From positions 1,674,001 to 1,738,000 of the forward strand of contig JAWWNJ010000017.1 of NCBI GenBank assembly GCA_037176885.1: a stretch of 64,000 nucleotides of DNA, read 5' to 3'. Below the pieces are notes generated by a model that searched no databases, was not told the origin of the DNA, and saw only the letters and a program-made list of their open reading frames with translations. This document shows positions 10,385-20,615 of the stretch, one piece after another (the first letter of the stretch is position 1; each line of letters begins with the position of its first letter). The stretch is from Favolaschia claudopus (Eukaryota; Basidiomycota; Agaricomycetes; Agaricales; Mycenaceae). Both the position numbers and the translations under genes were made by a program.

Positions 10385-11305
10385 TCAGGGGTACATGGCC
10401 ATGTATTGTTGTTCAAAATAGGGGCAATCTATGTTGCGGCATACAGTAAAAACCCATGCCGCATGGTACGACTTGTCAACGAATCGAGCTAACGCGTCGC
10501 GCGCTAGAAGATCCGAATTTCCAGCGTGTTTGAATGTAAACAGAGCGATGTGTCTGCGGCCGCGCAGACGGCGGAGGCTGCCAACGCAAGGTGTGACGCA
10601 CGGGCCTTCGTAGTACGCGTTGGTGATCACCGGTTCGACTCCGAAGTCGAAAAACCTGTCTATGTAGTCCGCGGTAAGGGACAGCGGTAGTTGTTCCCCT
10701 GCACGGAAGACTGCGCGGCGGTCACGGATGTCGTTTGGATATAACGCTATGATGCTGCTCGAGGTCAGCACCAGCGCTTGCAGGGTATGGTCTACGGTGG
10801 TGAGTATGGGGAAGATGTGCGACGCGGGGGACTCCGTGAGTGTGATGAATAAATATCGCCCAGACGTGCACACTTTGCAATACGCAGCGAACGACGCGTG
10901 GAGGTCTATGTCGAGAGGCTGTCGGCTGTGAACCTGCCCCAAAACGACAGGTCTAGCGGTTCTCTGCGTTCGGGAGTAGCCGATACGTTCGAGGAAACGG
11001 GTGAGTGGAAGGAAGTGGCCTTTGGCGACGACAACGTTGCAATCGGAAGGAGACCAGTCGGGACTTTGCTCTGTGACCCAGAGCGGAACGGAGCCAACAA
11101 TTCCACCCGATCCTGCGTCTACCAGGGACCAAAACTCTTCGCTCGAGTTGGGAAAATACAGATCCACTTGCGCTTGGACGCGGCAGCCAATGATTGAGTC
11201 CGCTACAGATCGTGCAATGCGCCCCGTGTGCGCGAAGTTGATAAGGTCGTGGAACCGGAGGGCCTCACTGACCTCGATTTGATGCTCCACCAGAAGGTTC
11301 TGCAT
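10385..11305 (-). CDS. FNZ-family protein: F-box-like, nucleotidyltransferase-like core, Cys tail
   Basis: A single exon of 306 aa from ATG 11305. The N-terminus resembles a divergent F-box (ALRFHDLINFAHTGRIARSV). The core has GGIVGSVPLWV, then DWSPSDCNVVVA, then FLERIGYSRTQ, the layout G-S...D-x-(D/N)...L-x-x-x-G-Y of nucleotidyltransferase-fold proteins. The second acidic residue is replaced by Asn, so catalysis is doubtful. The C-terminal region carries C-V-T-P-C, an Arg-rich stretch, and VCRNIDCP, a possible zinc-binding signature shared with the other copies. The gene is divergent from the WGN gene at 11435 across 129 bp. Confidence 0.65.
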   Translation of the reverse strand: MQNLLVEHQIEVSEALRFHDLINFAHTGRIARSVADSIIGCRVQAQVDLYFPNSSEEFWSLVDAGSGGIVGSVPLWVTEQSPDWSPSDCNVVVAKGHFLPLTRFLERIGYSRTQRTARPVVLGQVHSRQPLDIDLHASFAAYCKVCTSGRYLFITLTESPASHIFPILTTVDHTLQALVLTSSSIIALYPNDIRDRRAVFRAGEQLPLSLTADYIDRFFDFGVEPVITNAYYEGPCVTPCVGSLRRLRGRRHIALFTFKHAGNSDLLARDALARFVDKSYHAAWVFTVCRNIDCPYFEQQYMAMYP

Positions 11306-11434
11306 GGTGCGGTGTGTCCGAGAAACAGGGTAAATCGGAGAGAGGGTTGTGCGCACTGGAAGGTCGGTAACCGCCGAGCAATGTGTGATGGGATCACATG
11401 TCAATTTGCTTTCCCAGACTCAGCAACATTCGTC
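11306..11434. promoter_or_regulatory. Compact divergent promoter region
   Basis: These 129 bp separate the ATG codons of an FNZ gene (minus) and a WGN gene (plus), so they must contain the promoters of both. I see no clear TATA box. The arrangement suggests co-expression of one member of each family. Confidence 0.45.
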
Positions 11435-12097
11435 ATGATTCCCGCAACACACGCGACCGACGTAGTTGCAATTGAGGAAGTGCTAAAGCTGCAAGCTAGC
11501 GTGAGTTATATATCTCCTCCCCGATAGCCGAGCTGACATTGACCAGGATTCCTGCGTATTCACTACAGCGGTCCTCATCCCTTCCGGCTCCAACTGTCCT
11601 ACACTCGTCGAGGTCCCTTCAAGGGAAGGCCTATCCCCGCGTGCCGGCAGCCTCGTGCTGAGCGACGTAGACTTTCGCGACTGGCTTGACCAAGGCAATT
11701 CCGAGGCAGCATCCTCCCTCGACTTGAAAGAAGTATCGCGCACGGTGCTCAAATGTTCTGCGGCTGGAGGAATCTCGCTGCCGACACCGATGACAGTCGT
11801 AGTCTGCCCTCAGCCCTTCAACTTGGCGACGCCCCTAGATGACATTCACCATACGAACAGGTTGGTTATGGAACACGTCCCAGGTTTACAGACGTCTTGG
11901 AAAGGGAACGTACTTGTGTTTATAAATCGATCGAAGCAAGCAGATGGGTTTTTCCTGCTCAGGGACGCTAAAGAAATCGACGTATCGCTCGCAGCCATCG
12001 TAGCATACAGGTACGACTCTTTGGGTTACACAGCTGTTTCCTTGCTGACTGATATAGGGTGATCGCGGAAGGTGAAATTGGCAGACGTCGCAATTAG
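11435..12097 (+). CDS. WGN-family small protein, intact
   Basis: Three exons, 11435-11500, 11547-12010 and 12058-12097, give 189 aa. Exon 1 is 66 nt and ends with the GTGAGT donor. Intron 2 is phase 2. Order of parts: a short helix (ATDVVAIEEVLKLQAS), a strand-rich segment (SCVFTTAVLIPSG), LSDVDFRDW, MTVVVCPQPF, then TSWKGNVLVFI, and a final short basic exon (VIAEGEIGRRRN). The same exon layout is found in the copy at 20616-21259, and the phase-2 last intron recurs in four copies. No known domain is recognised. It is followed on the same strand by an FNZ gene at 12189. Confidence 0.7.
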
Positions 12098-12188
12098 TTA
12101 CAATGTGCAAATTGAAATTCGCTTCCTGTTGACCAACCCTCTGCACCTGCCCTTTAGTTGCACGCCTTCGACGTACCCCCGCCCTCGC

Positions 12189-13191
12189 ATGTCCTCCCCG
12201 ACCGTGTTAGCGACGTTCCGTTCGCAGCCAGTGGTTTCAAGCGTGCTCGACAACTTGTCTTTCTCCGATTTCGTATCTTTCTCGCAGTTTTCCCCCTTCA
12301 CGAGGAGGATCGCCAAACGCCGATTCAGAGAGCGCTCTATCAAGCTTGTAGGGAGATTGTTGTGCAATGGAGGGGGGGGGTTTGTCGAATGGCAGGCCGC
12401 GTTCGCTAGGCTGATGAGTTTGGCAAAGGAGACAGACAGCATGTTGATGGGGTCCGCTATTTTGCAACTATTAACGCTGCGTGGCGAAGAAGAACTGCGG
12501 GGTCTACGCAACTTGAACATCCTCATCCCCTACGCCGCCGTGCTGCAATGGAGAAGACTCTTTCAGCAACAGTTGGGGTTCAGACTGTAAGTGTTTCTCT
12601 CTATCCGCGCCTCCACTCTAACTGTCGGTCGACAGCGTGTGCGACGAGGCTGTTCCCGAGTATCTAAGTCAGTCTTGCAGCTCTTGTCTGAAATTCTCGA
12701 AAGGCGTGAGTCCGTGCTTCGGGAACGTCGCGAATGCTTATTCTCTTATTGATTGATACTGTTGTCAGACGTCGATGGTGTTATGCACCGTTGCTCGGCC
12801 GGCGAATATGCTACGTGCGTTGTTGGCTGCCAGGACCACCTCGCAGATGAACATCATGACGGGAAACTGCGTCCTGTCGTTCTATCCGTCGCTCACAGTC
12901 AGACGTTTGAGCTTGCTCGGATGGCCTGCCCAGGCCAGTGGAGCGACAACCTACGAGGCCATGACGGGCCGCGCGCCTCCTTTGAGCGACATAATTCGGT
13001 ATAGTGACGGGTCTGCGTGGACCGAGCCTTGCGGAAGGGATTGTCGGAGGTTGATGCGGCTTACCACCGGATACAAGGGCGTAGGAAAATTCTTTTGGGC
13101 AGAGGACCCGGGCAACGACATTGCTTATGAGTCGGAGTCGGTGCTATGGTTTCTAGCCATAAATTGCGTCAATCCAGCTTGCCCCGAGTGA
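12189..13191 (+). CDS. FNZ-family protein, intact
   Basis: Exons are 12189-12586, 12636-12705 and 12769-13191, giving 296 aa. The N-terminus has a weak F-box-like helix set (VLDNLSFSDFVSFSQF). The core has MLMGSAILQLLT, LNILIPYAAV and LFQQQLGFRL, matching the GS...(D/N)x(D/N)...GY-like pattern with both acidic positions lost. The middle region has TTSQMNIMTGN and LSLLGWP, shared with the gene at 19307. The tail has TEPCGRDC, GYKGVGKFFW and INCVNPACPE. The last motif matches VCRNIDCP and VCRNPSCK in paralogues. Function is unknown, and an adaptor or sensor role is only a guess. Confidence 0.7.
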
Positions 13192-13406
13192 ATTGGGTCT
13201 TCGGTGGATGGCTGACCGTCGTTGAAAGGAGTTCTACCTAGAAACAACGTGCTGTCGTAGGAGGAGTATCCAAGTGCATGTTTATCTTACATGCCTTCAT
13301 TCTACATTTCACTTAAACCATACGACCTAGAGTCAGTAAGCTGGCTGAATCATCGGCTGCGTTTGTTGATGCTATGCTGCGACGGTAAGACACTCGCCCC
13401 TCTCGA

Positions 13407-14751
13407 ATGTCTGAAGCCACCAGCATGTCGATGATCCTGGCCTTGCCCGAAGAACTCCAAGTCGAAATACTTCTGTGCGCCGCTTTGCGTGTGGACGAAC
13501 CAATAAAGTCGCCACATATCAAGGCAGACCTAATGAAAATCTGCCGGTACTGGGCTGCACTGGTACTTTCCACTCGTGCGCATCATTCGTTTTGCTGGAC
13601 ACCCTGTTCTTTGCTCACCCCGAGGCATATTTCAAGCTAAATTCTGGTCAACTATTGTCATTCATACAGAGCTCGACTCGGAGGCCATCGCGTTGGCCAT
13701 CGCACAGGCGCTGAAATGGAAGCAGTCACTTCGACTTGTGGTGGACACCGAGTGGTCTACTTCGCCGCTCGAAGCTCGGTGGACGCCCGAAAAGGACTGG
13801 GCGAACATTTATGGCTGGTGCAGCATGTTGACTCCGTTGCAGTCAATTGCAGACTATGTCCATACACTGGACGTACACGCTTTCGATCAGCTCAGAACGA
13901 GTCTCGTCTTGGAGTCCATCGGTCTCGAACTCGTAACAGACCTTGCATCTTGTCGCTTGCGCGCAGATTCTCAGCCTATGTTTGGATGGCCGGCGTCGTT
14001 GCCCGTCTGCAATCGGAATATAGCACTGAAGGAACTGACGTGCTCCAAAGTAAATCCTACCTGGAAAACTCCTTTTGTTTATGCTTCCCTCACGCGTCTA
14101 TCACTCGTTGAGATACGTGGAGGATTGTCATACGACGACTTCAAGACTATCATCGCGTGTGCTAAAATCTTGGAGTATCTGGAACTGTCAGGTACGCTGC
14201 TGTCGCAAGAAGATCCCGGGATACCTGTTGTCGAGTTCTTCGCCCGTAGAGTACGCGTGTTCACGCTTGGCGTAGGGTGGGGCCCGGCTTCGTACGTGCC
14301 CGCCGGTCTCCAGTTGCCAGCGTTGGAGACATTCACGCTACGCGCCCCGAGCGGATCGTTGGGAGGAGATATAGTCGCGCTTTGCATTGATTATCTTCAA
14401 ACAGCGGCCGCTTTCGTGGTGGAATGCAAGGAACCCGACGAAGATTGGCTCTCGGGATGCACTTTGGCGCTGCACCAAGCCAAGTGCATAGACGTACGGA
14501 CGATAGTGTGCCCGCGTCTCGAGCGGTGGGTTACAACCTGTGCTGCCATGCCCTTCTTGAGCGCCGTCGTCCTTCCTGCTGATGAAACGACCGTGCTGGA
14601 AGCCCTCCTACGAGAAAAGTGTCCTGCCGTCGCGATCTACGTTCCCGTGTTGCGGACCGGATATTTTCGCGAGGCTACTGTCTCAGGTCACGGTCAGCTT
14701 TGTTACCTTCCCGATGCTCTGCAGGTGCTTTGTTCCATTCCTTTGCATTAG
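13407..14751 (+). CDS. F-box protein, 427 aa
   Basis: Exons are 13407-13575 and 13637-14751, joined by a 61-nt phase-1 intron (GTGCGC donor). The join rebuilds ALVLSTPKFWSTIVI, the classic end of an F-box region in agaric proteins, which supports the splice. The start is LALPEELQVEILLCAAL. The remainder shows leucine-rich segments (LTRLSLVEIRGG, LEYLELSGTLL, LPALETFTLRAP) like the F-box/LRR gene at 5439. A role in substrate recognition by an SCF ubiquitin ligase is inferred from the family. The target is unknown. Confidence 0.8.
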
Positions 14752-14839
14752 GTCCTGTACTGATCCTATCTGATTGGAACAGAATTTACTGTGCCCCCCG
14801 CACGTTGGCGAAAGGGCTGAAGATACATGAGCGGTCGAC

Positions 14840-16221
14840 AGGTAGCCTATGAGTTGGTGTTGGGAGTCGAGTTGAATATACACGGCTATCCCGCCCGACA
14901 CCGGAATTTGATAGGGATTGACACCTATAGGAATCCAATGATTTTTCACTCGGCTTTCAATCAACCGCAGAGATGATCCAAATGAATGTACGCCTCAGTG
15001 GAATCCAATGGGCTTGCTGTAGATTTTGTCTGGAGAGTCTAACGGCTCAATTTGCCTCCATAAGCGAGCTATGATGGAGACTTTTTGAGCATGATGTGCT
15101 TTAGAGCACTTTGTCCAAGACTTTATATATGCCTAGTATATACTCAACAAGTTCGCCGGGTTAGAAGCGAGCCATTTTCCCTCCCCTCTTAGTTGTAGAA
15201 TGATAATATGTCGCCCACCTTCCCGCCCACTGTACTTAGCTGTACTTGCATAATCATTTCCGAGAGCCTGTAATAATCCGGTTATCATGTAGAGATTCCA
15301 TCGGCAAACCAATGTGCAGCACAAACGGCGGAGCAATTCGAGAATGGCGGGGAAACACTGACATTGTCGAGCTCGTTGAGACCACTGGCACAAGCAACGC
15401 GCGAGAAATTACCAAGTCATTCAAACTCCGACGGTAACCAAACAACCGCACTTGCCACGTAGGTGTCGTAACTTTTCTTTCTGCCTTTTCCCCCCACTCC
15501 TTTGCCTTCTCTTTCGCTCAATCCCTCTCCTTCCGCCTCAAGAGTCAAGTCGTCGAACGGAGTCTTTGGATCAAGTCAATATCTGTATATGTGGCCTGGC
15601 CGAGGGGTGCATCGAGGCTTCAAGACTTAGAGGAAGACCTTTCAGCGCAAGTCCCTATTCAGTCGTCTCTAGTCGTCTGTCCTCCTCTCCTGAATAGGTG
15701 ACTTGTGCATGTCGTCGTTCTTGCTTTTTTCTTTTCTTAATGAACAAATGTCCCGTCTCGCTTCCATTCGCTCTACCCAAAGTCCCCATCGTTAACAGTT
15801 ATAGGTACTATTGTATCGTCATGAGATGTCTCAACGTAGCACATATGTACGCTGTACAGTGTAAATGTACAAGATGCTACCATTCAAATGAAAAGCCTCT
15901 TTTTTTCTGTATTTTCACCCCTTTTTTTTCGCATTTTTTCACCCTCGGGAAGGGCCCAGGCAGCCGAAACGACCCATAGACAATCAAAGACCGAGCATTG
16001 GCGTTAGATGGGGAGCTGTTGTGAAATCAAAGACCTGCCCATTGGAATCCAAAGAGGCGTATATTCATTGGGATCCAGTGGCTGTCCATAGGATTCCGAC
16101 GATCACCAAATCCACCAAATTCCGATGACTGCCGGGATAGACGTGTAGCCACGCGCGCAAGCCAAGAGGTAGCCTATGAGTTGGTGTTGGGAGTTGAGTT
16201 GAATATAGCCACGCGCGCAAG
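14840..16221 (+). repeat. About 59-bp tandem repeat split by the TA-target transposon
   Basis: The unit contains GGTAGCCTATGAGTTGGTG followed by a GAGTTGAATATA segment. One part lies at 14840-14880, left of the transposon, and a full copy lies at 16167-16206. GCCACGCGCGCAAG follows both at 16148 and at about 16206. Together they are two tandem copies interrupted by the element. Confidence 0.75.
14881..16145. mobile_element. Non-autonomous TIR element with TA target duplication, 1265 bp
   Basis: The left end reads CACGGCTATCCCG and the right end is the complement of CACGTCTATCCCG. Imperfect inverted similarity continues inward for about 130 bp (GGAATTTG and GGAATCCAATG motifs). TA lies directly outside both ends (14879-14880 and 16146-16147). 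Removing the element and one TA restores an uninterrupted pair of roughly 59-bp tandem repeats. The TA target fits the Tc1/mariner group. No transposase frame is visible inside. Confidence 0.8.
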
Positions 16222-16225
16222 ACAA

Positions 16226-16310
16226 GACAAACCCCATAAGAGTCGACTTACTAAGAGTATTGTGAAGGCAGACCCCATAAAAGTCAACTTACTCAAAGTA
16301 TTGTGAAGGC
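16226..16310 (+). repeat. Direct repeat of about 45 bp, two copies
   Basis: CCCATAA(G/A)AGTC(G/A)ACTTACT then AGTATTGTGAAGGCA occurs twice in a row just upstream of the WGN gene at 16411. It occupies the place where that gene's first exon would be expected. Confidence 0.75.
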
Positions 16311-16410
16311 ATGGTAGTAGTCGCTCGACGGGTTTTCCCTAGTTTGCGATCATCGCCCGTTAGACACGTGCTTTTGGCGCTTTCTATCTAATAACTTCTT
16401 CAGAACATTC

Positions 16411-16894
16411 ATGTGCATTTGGGCCCTCCTCATATCTACCGACAAAGCCCGCCGGGTACATCTTCACTTCAGAGACACTCCGTCTACGCCCCAAACAACT
16501 GTCGCTGACGTGGATTTCCGTTCCGTTTGGCACAATTCTACGGGGTCTTTCGATTTAGCCAAGATGACGGCGACAGTGCGAGACTTTCCCGCCGACAACC
16601 CCCGTCCGCTGGACTCCGCGTTCACTATACTGTTTGTCGACCAGGCTGCGTCCAGTGGCATACCCGTCAACGGGCATGTTGCGTTGTTCCTGCCGGAGGA
16701 AGAAGAAGTATGGTTCGGTCACATCTTGGTCTTCAAGCACCGCCGTGGCGCTGAGACACCTCTCGCATCCGTACAGACCGCAGAGGCGGGTTTGGCTCGC
16801 ATGGTTGCGCTGCAGTGAGTTTCTATTCTGGTGTACTACACGACCTCATTTGCGAGCGTCCAGATGGGTTACTGAAAGGATGCATGCAAAGTAG
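16411..16894 (+). CDS. WGN-family small protein, first exon not found
   Basis: Exons are 16411-16814 and 16864-16894, joined by a phase-2 intron (GTGAGT...CCAG), giving 144 aa from ATG 16411. The sequence MCIWALLISTDKARRVHLHF aligns with exon 2 of the copy at 11435, so a short 5' exon is probably missing or upstream. A CTTCAG acceptor ends at 16403. Key segments are VADVDFRSVW, AFTILFVDQA and EVWFGHILVFK. The last exon encodes WVTERMHAK. The local duplication at 16226-16310 may have destroyed the normal 5' end. Confidence 0.6.
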
Positions 16895-17071
16895 GATATA
16901 TTTCGGGATGTGGCAATCTCGGTGGGTACGGGATGGTTATAACTGAATACGTTGTCTACGTACGTTGACATGTATGGAGTACGAAGGTGCTGTACTATAT
17001 GCATATAGCTTGGTTCCATGTTTGCAGGCAATGCAAGCGTCAGATAATGCGAACAGTAACTCCGACGCTTG

Positions 17072-18079
17072 TTACGCGCAGTCTAAGTAACGCTCGATAA
17101 TCGGGTTCGAATGACTTGGCTCTTCCTCTTCATCCAGCAACATTTGCATGCTTTGCTCCCAACCGTAATCTGTCATAAAATTAACCCCGTGGCTACATCG
17201 TCTGCAAACGTGCTTACTCTTGTCTGCTTCGGCATGTCGAGCACCCCCGCCCGCGCTAAGGAAACCAGATTCACAACCGTATCCGTGCGCGGTCCATGCT
17301 GTGGCGGTCTGCGGTGCTTCGTCCCAAGACAGTGTCCATTTCGGAAAAGGGATGAACAAGCACCCTGAATCGTCCGATGTGCGGGGTGTGGCAGGGCACC
17401 TAAAGTCGCTGCCGCACTTATGCGGTGCTTGAAATCCTTGGAAGGACCAGTCGAACCCCCTAGATTCGTACTTGTGTAGAATCTTCCACACGTGCTTCTG
17501 ACTGTCGAGGGTTGGCTGTAGACGGGAGAGGGCAGGTGTTGTGAGAGCCATACAGCGGAACGTGAGCCACGGATTGGCATGCCAGACCCCCCGCGAAGAT
17601 ATAGCGCCCACTACTTGGGATGAGTGAAACCTGGCGATGGCATGCAACGGATCTTCTGTCCGGCCTTCAACGACGTTCACTGAGCGGCCATTTTCGTGAT
17701 GCAGGTACCAGATGATGCCCACGCCGGGTAATTGACCGTAGTCGCGGACGCACTTTGCAACCCGATAACCGTTTTGCTCGAGGAATGGGACGACGTATTG
17801 GCCATGCGCCGACGGGCAAAAGAAATCAATGTCGTGCGGTTCGAACAAGAAGTCGGTACACAGCGCTGGGAGCGTGGATCCGGAAATTACGGCGCCGGTA
17901 GCCGTCAGCATCAGGCGCACCATGTCGAAGTCGAGATGGAAATCCTTGAGGAGTGACCTACATTGTTGAAGGAAATCATCGCCCACCAGTCGTGCCGCCC
18001 CAGCGCATGTCAACGCAAACACGGCTTTGTCTGAGCAGCTCAGAAGGCTGAGAATTCGCTGCGTAAGCTCCACAGGCAT
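17072..18079 (-). CDS. FNZ-family protein with the best F-box and DxD core
   Basis: A 335-aa open frame from ATG 18079. The F-box is clear (MPVELTQRILSLLSCSDKAV then FALTCAGAARLV). The nucleotidyltransferase-like core reads GAVISGSTLPALC followed by EPHDIDFFCP and FLEQNGYRV. Here both acidic residues of D-x-D are present, unlike the other three intact copies. SVNVVEGRTEDP, FHSSQVVGA and WLTFRCMALTTP match the middle region of the paralogues. The Cys-rich tail (HKCGSDFRC, YGCESGF, CRRCSHG) differs in spacing. An upstream reading frame may splice into this gene in frame (see 18094-18544). Confidence 0.7.
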   Translation of the reverse strand: MPVELTQRILSLLSCSDKAVFALTCAGAARLVGDDFLQQCRSLLKDFHLDFDMVRLMLTATGAVISGSTLPALCTDFLFEPHDIDFFCPSAHGQYVVPFLEQNGYRVAKCVRDYGQLPGVGIIWYLHHENGRSVNVVEGRTEDPLHAIARFHSSQVVGAISSRGVWHANPWLTFRCMALTTPALSRLQPTLDSQKHVWKILHKYESRGFDWSFQGFQAPHKCGSDFRCPATPRTSDDSGCLFIPFPKWTLSWDEAPQTATAWTAHGYGCESGFLSAGGGARHAEADKSKHVCRRCSHGVNFMTDYGWEQSMQMLLDEEEEPSHSNPIIERYLDCA

Positions 18080-18093
18080 GCGTGCGAGGTGTG

Positions 18094-18544
18094 CTAAGTA
18101 CGTTCATTCAGCCCGTGTACAGAACATATAGACCACATACATGGGGGTATATCCACTTGCTGCTCGTTATTGTACATCGCTGCGCTTCCATGCTGAGTAA
18201 TTGGCCCCGGAAAAAGCGACTGGTACGTACGCGTGGTCTGTTCAGCCGGATAGTCCACCTCCATAACTTGTTCGCCGGGAGACAGCTTGTCCATGTTAGA
18301 CACATGAGCGTGAACAAACCCGTACAGCTGACACGAAAGCAGGCAGGTATTGAACAGAGCCTTAGCGTCCATGGTGGATAATAGCAAGTCGATCTGAGCG
18401 GACGTCGGGTGGCCCTCGAGGATCGCGAGCTGCTCCTTCCACGCGGACCAGATACTAAACGGTCCTGCAGTCGGGTGAGGACACTGAGACCAGATATTGG
18501 CTACCCCTCGACTTACGAAACAACACAGGTTGAGAGGTCGACAT
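18094..18544 (-). CDS. Small hypothetical protein or 5' exons of the FNZ gene at 17072
   Basis: Exon 1 (18544-18517) encodes MSTSQPVLF. A 52-nt intron (GTAAGT...CTGCAG) leads into 18464-18094, with IDLLLSTMDAKALFNTCLL and SCQLYGFVHAHVSNMDKL. As read it ends at 18094 (about 130 aa). Alternatively a GTATGT donor after VDIPP and a TTAG acceptor at about 18090 would join it in frame to SHLARMPVELTQ, the start of the FNZ protein. The N-terminal helix resembles exon 1 of WGN genes. It is unclear which form is used. Confidence 0.5.
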
Positions 18545-18623
18545 GAGGGCTCCGGTGAACTTGGTGAGACATACGGTCACCGCTTACATGTTATTTCCTC
18601 AAACAGGGGTACTCTCTATTTCC

Positions 18624-19310
18624 ATGACTAGCGCTGACGACCTGGACCTTGTTCTGCAATCACTGCTGGCACCAGCACCGATGCGAGAGATGTATCACGG
18701 TCGCGTTGAACAAGTAAACGACACGATTTTGACGAACCATGTAAGCCCGCCGGTCGCAGTATACACACGCTGATCGGCCGTGGAAAGGAGGGAGGACGAG
18801 TGTATGCTTGCATGATCTTTGGAACGTGCTGCCTGCGCGCGGCGACGGCGTTTGTCCCCCTCGAAGAAGGCGCGAACATCGCCATGTCGACGGACGACCT
18901 CGACATCGACGCTTGGGAAATATACCCAGATTCCGTGCATTCGGCGATAATACCGCCTCCTGCGGCGATCGCAATTCAATCTAACAGCAACGGCACGACA
19001 ACGACTTACTTTGCGTTGGCAGCGAGTCAGGGGGTGGGGAGTGTTGGTCCCGACGGACTTCGATCTAACGGTCTGGTGGCGGCAATGTTGCGCACCAGTC
19101 AGCCCAGTTGGTTTGGAAACGTTCTTGTTGTAAAAAGCATTTGTCACGGTCCAGGACTGACGGAGATCGTGGACTTGTATATGGACGAAGAGGCGTTCGT
19201 GCGTCGGCATTTGAAATCGTACGTCTTGTTTTGATAAATCGCGGGGAAGGAAATTTCGATTGATTTTGAAATATGTTAGGTATATAAAGGGGAGGTTGGG
19301 ATTGCGATGA
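18624..19310 (+). CDS. WGN-family small protein
   Basis: Proposed exons are 18624-18713, 18788-19218 and 19280-19310, giving 183 aa. Exon 1 gives MTSADDLDLVLQSLLAPAP. The central part has CLRAATAFVPLEEGAN and STDDLDIDAWEI, and the motif is QPSWFGNVLVVKS. The last intron is again phase 2, and the final exon reads YIKGRLGLR. The first acceptor is uncertain (18787 or 18790). If the last exon is right, its TGA overlaps the ATG of the next FNZ gene (19307). If not, the frame ends at 19234 and TATATAAAG at 19281 is a TATA box for that gene. Confidence 0.55.
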
Positions 19311-20303
19311 ACATACGCGAAATGTACCCTCGTTTCTGGCTCGTAGCCGACCTTGTGTTTCGAGTTCTGTCTTTCTTGGATATACGAGCAGCTATTATCT
19401 TCGGCCAAACTTGTCAGCTCATGCGGGTCAACGTACAGGCCGCCGTGTGCGGGCGTGTGCTTGCTTTGACCAGCCCTTTCTTCCACGGTGACTTGGACAA
19501 AGTGAGAAGAGTCTTCGGTGTCATGCGCCTCACCAACTCTGTGGTGAGCGGCTCAATAGCGACATTGGTGATGGACTGGTCCGTGCCGAGCGGTGGACTA
19601 CGAGGACTGATGATAAGCAATCTAAACATCGTCGCGCCCCTGGGTGCTCACAAGTTTGTATGCGATTACCTCTCTGCGATTCTGCGCGACGCCACCCGTC
19701 GCGACCGCGATCCCAGCGAAGAATATCGTGCTGTGGCGAGCAAGTACTCGGTATTCACGTTGCTGCGTAAAACGGTGAGCTATCGTATGTCTTCGGATGA
19801 AGAGTGCTGCTTAACGAACTTAGCATTTGAGCATCACCGTGACAGAGAGCAGGACTACCTCCACTATGCCGGTCATTCTTTCTGGGGGGTGTACGTCGCA
19901 GCACAACGTGCTCAGCGCGACCCGCATTATCTGTCCAAACATAGACATGACGACTCGGAGCGAGGCTCTGTTGGGTTGGCCCTTTGCAAGTACAGGCGTG
20001 GCTCTAGCACGCTGGGACAAACCCTTGATTCCACCCCCTCTTTACGGTCTAGTGCGGACGGAGGATTCCAATTCGGGATGGCAGAAGACGTGCGGTTATG
20101 GGTGTCCAGGAAGGAAGAGACAAATTCGAGGCTTCAACGCGGTCGGCGAGTTTGCTTGGGGAGGGATTAGAGGTGAACTAGACACGCCTGGCGGTCGCGA
20201 GTGGACAAAGAATTTAGAGCGCGATGTGGATTTCAGGTGGAGGGTGGCATTGGTATGCCGGAACCCGTCGTGCAAGCGGGGTGTGAAAGTTACAGAGATG
20301 TGA
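19307..20303 (+). CDS. FNZ-family protein, two exons, 315 aa
   Basis: Exons are 19307-19774 and 19824-20303 (49-nt intron, GTGAGC...CTTAACG...TTAG). The N-terminus is F-box-like (LVADLVFRVLSFLDIRAAII). The core is VVSGSIATLVMD followed by ISNLNIVAPLG, with both acidic positions replaced by Asn. The second exon has STMPVILSGGCTSQHN and SEALLGWPFASTG, shared with the gene at 12189. The tail is GWQKTCGYGC, FNAVGEFAWGG and VCRNPSCK. The tail spacing C-x3-C ... C-x4-C recurs in two further copies. A WGN gene lies directly upstream. Confidence 0.7.
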
Positions 20304-20615
20304 CATTGATTTCGCCGCGCGCGGCGCAGGACTATTCCTGGTTACTTATATTGTTGAAATCCGGTTCAAATGCTACCATCTTTTATTTTGCTGTTTTTAA
20401 GCGGATATGAGGACGCGAGAGGACTCGACTGCCTACTAAGCCGATAGCGAGTGAAGATGGAAATTATGTAGAGACAATCTGACAGAGAGAAAAGATAGAA
20501 TACGTTTGAGAGTAGTGTATTCTACTCTCGGCATCGTGAACAAGATAAAAGACAATACTGTGGGCGCATAACTGAACGTAAATAGGTGTGCCACGGTTTA
20601 TGTATGAGCTAGGAA

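Noticed and set aside
17095..17120. GGGTTCGAATGAC as a tRNA B box
   Set aside because: It lies inside the C-terminal coding region of the FNZ gene and has no cloverleaf around it.
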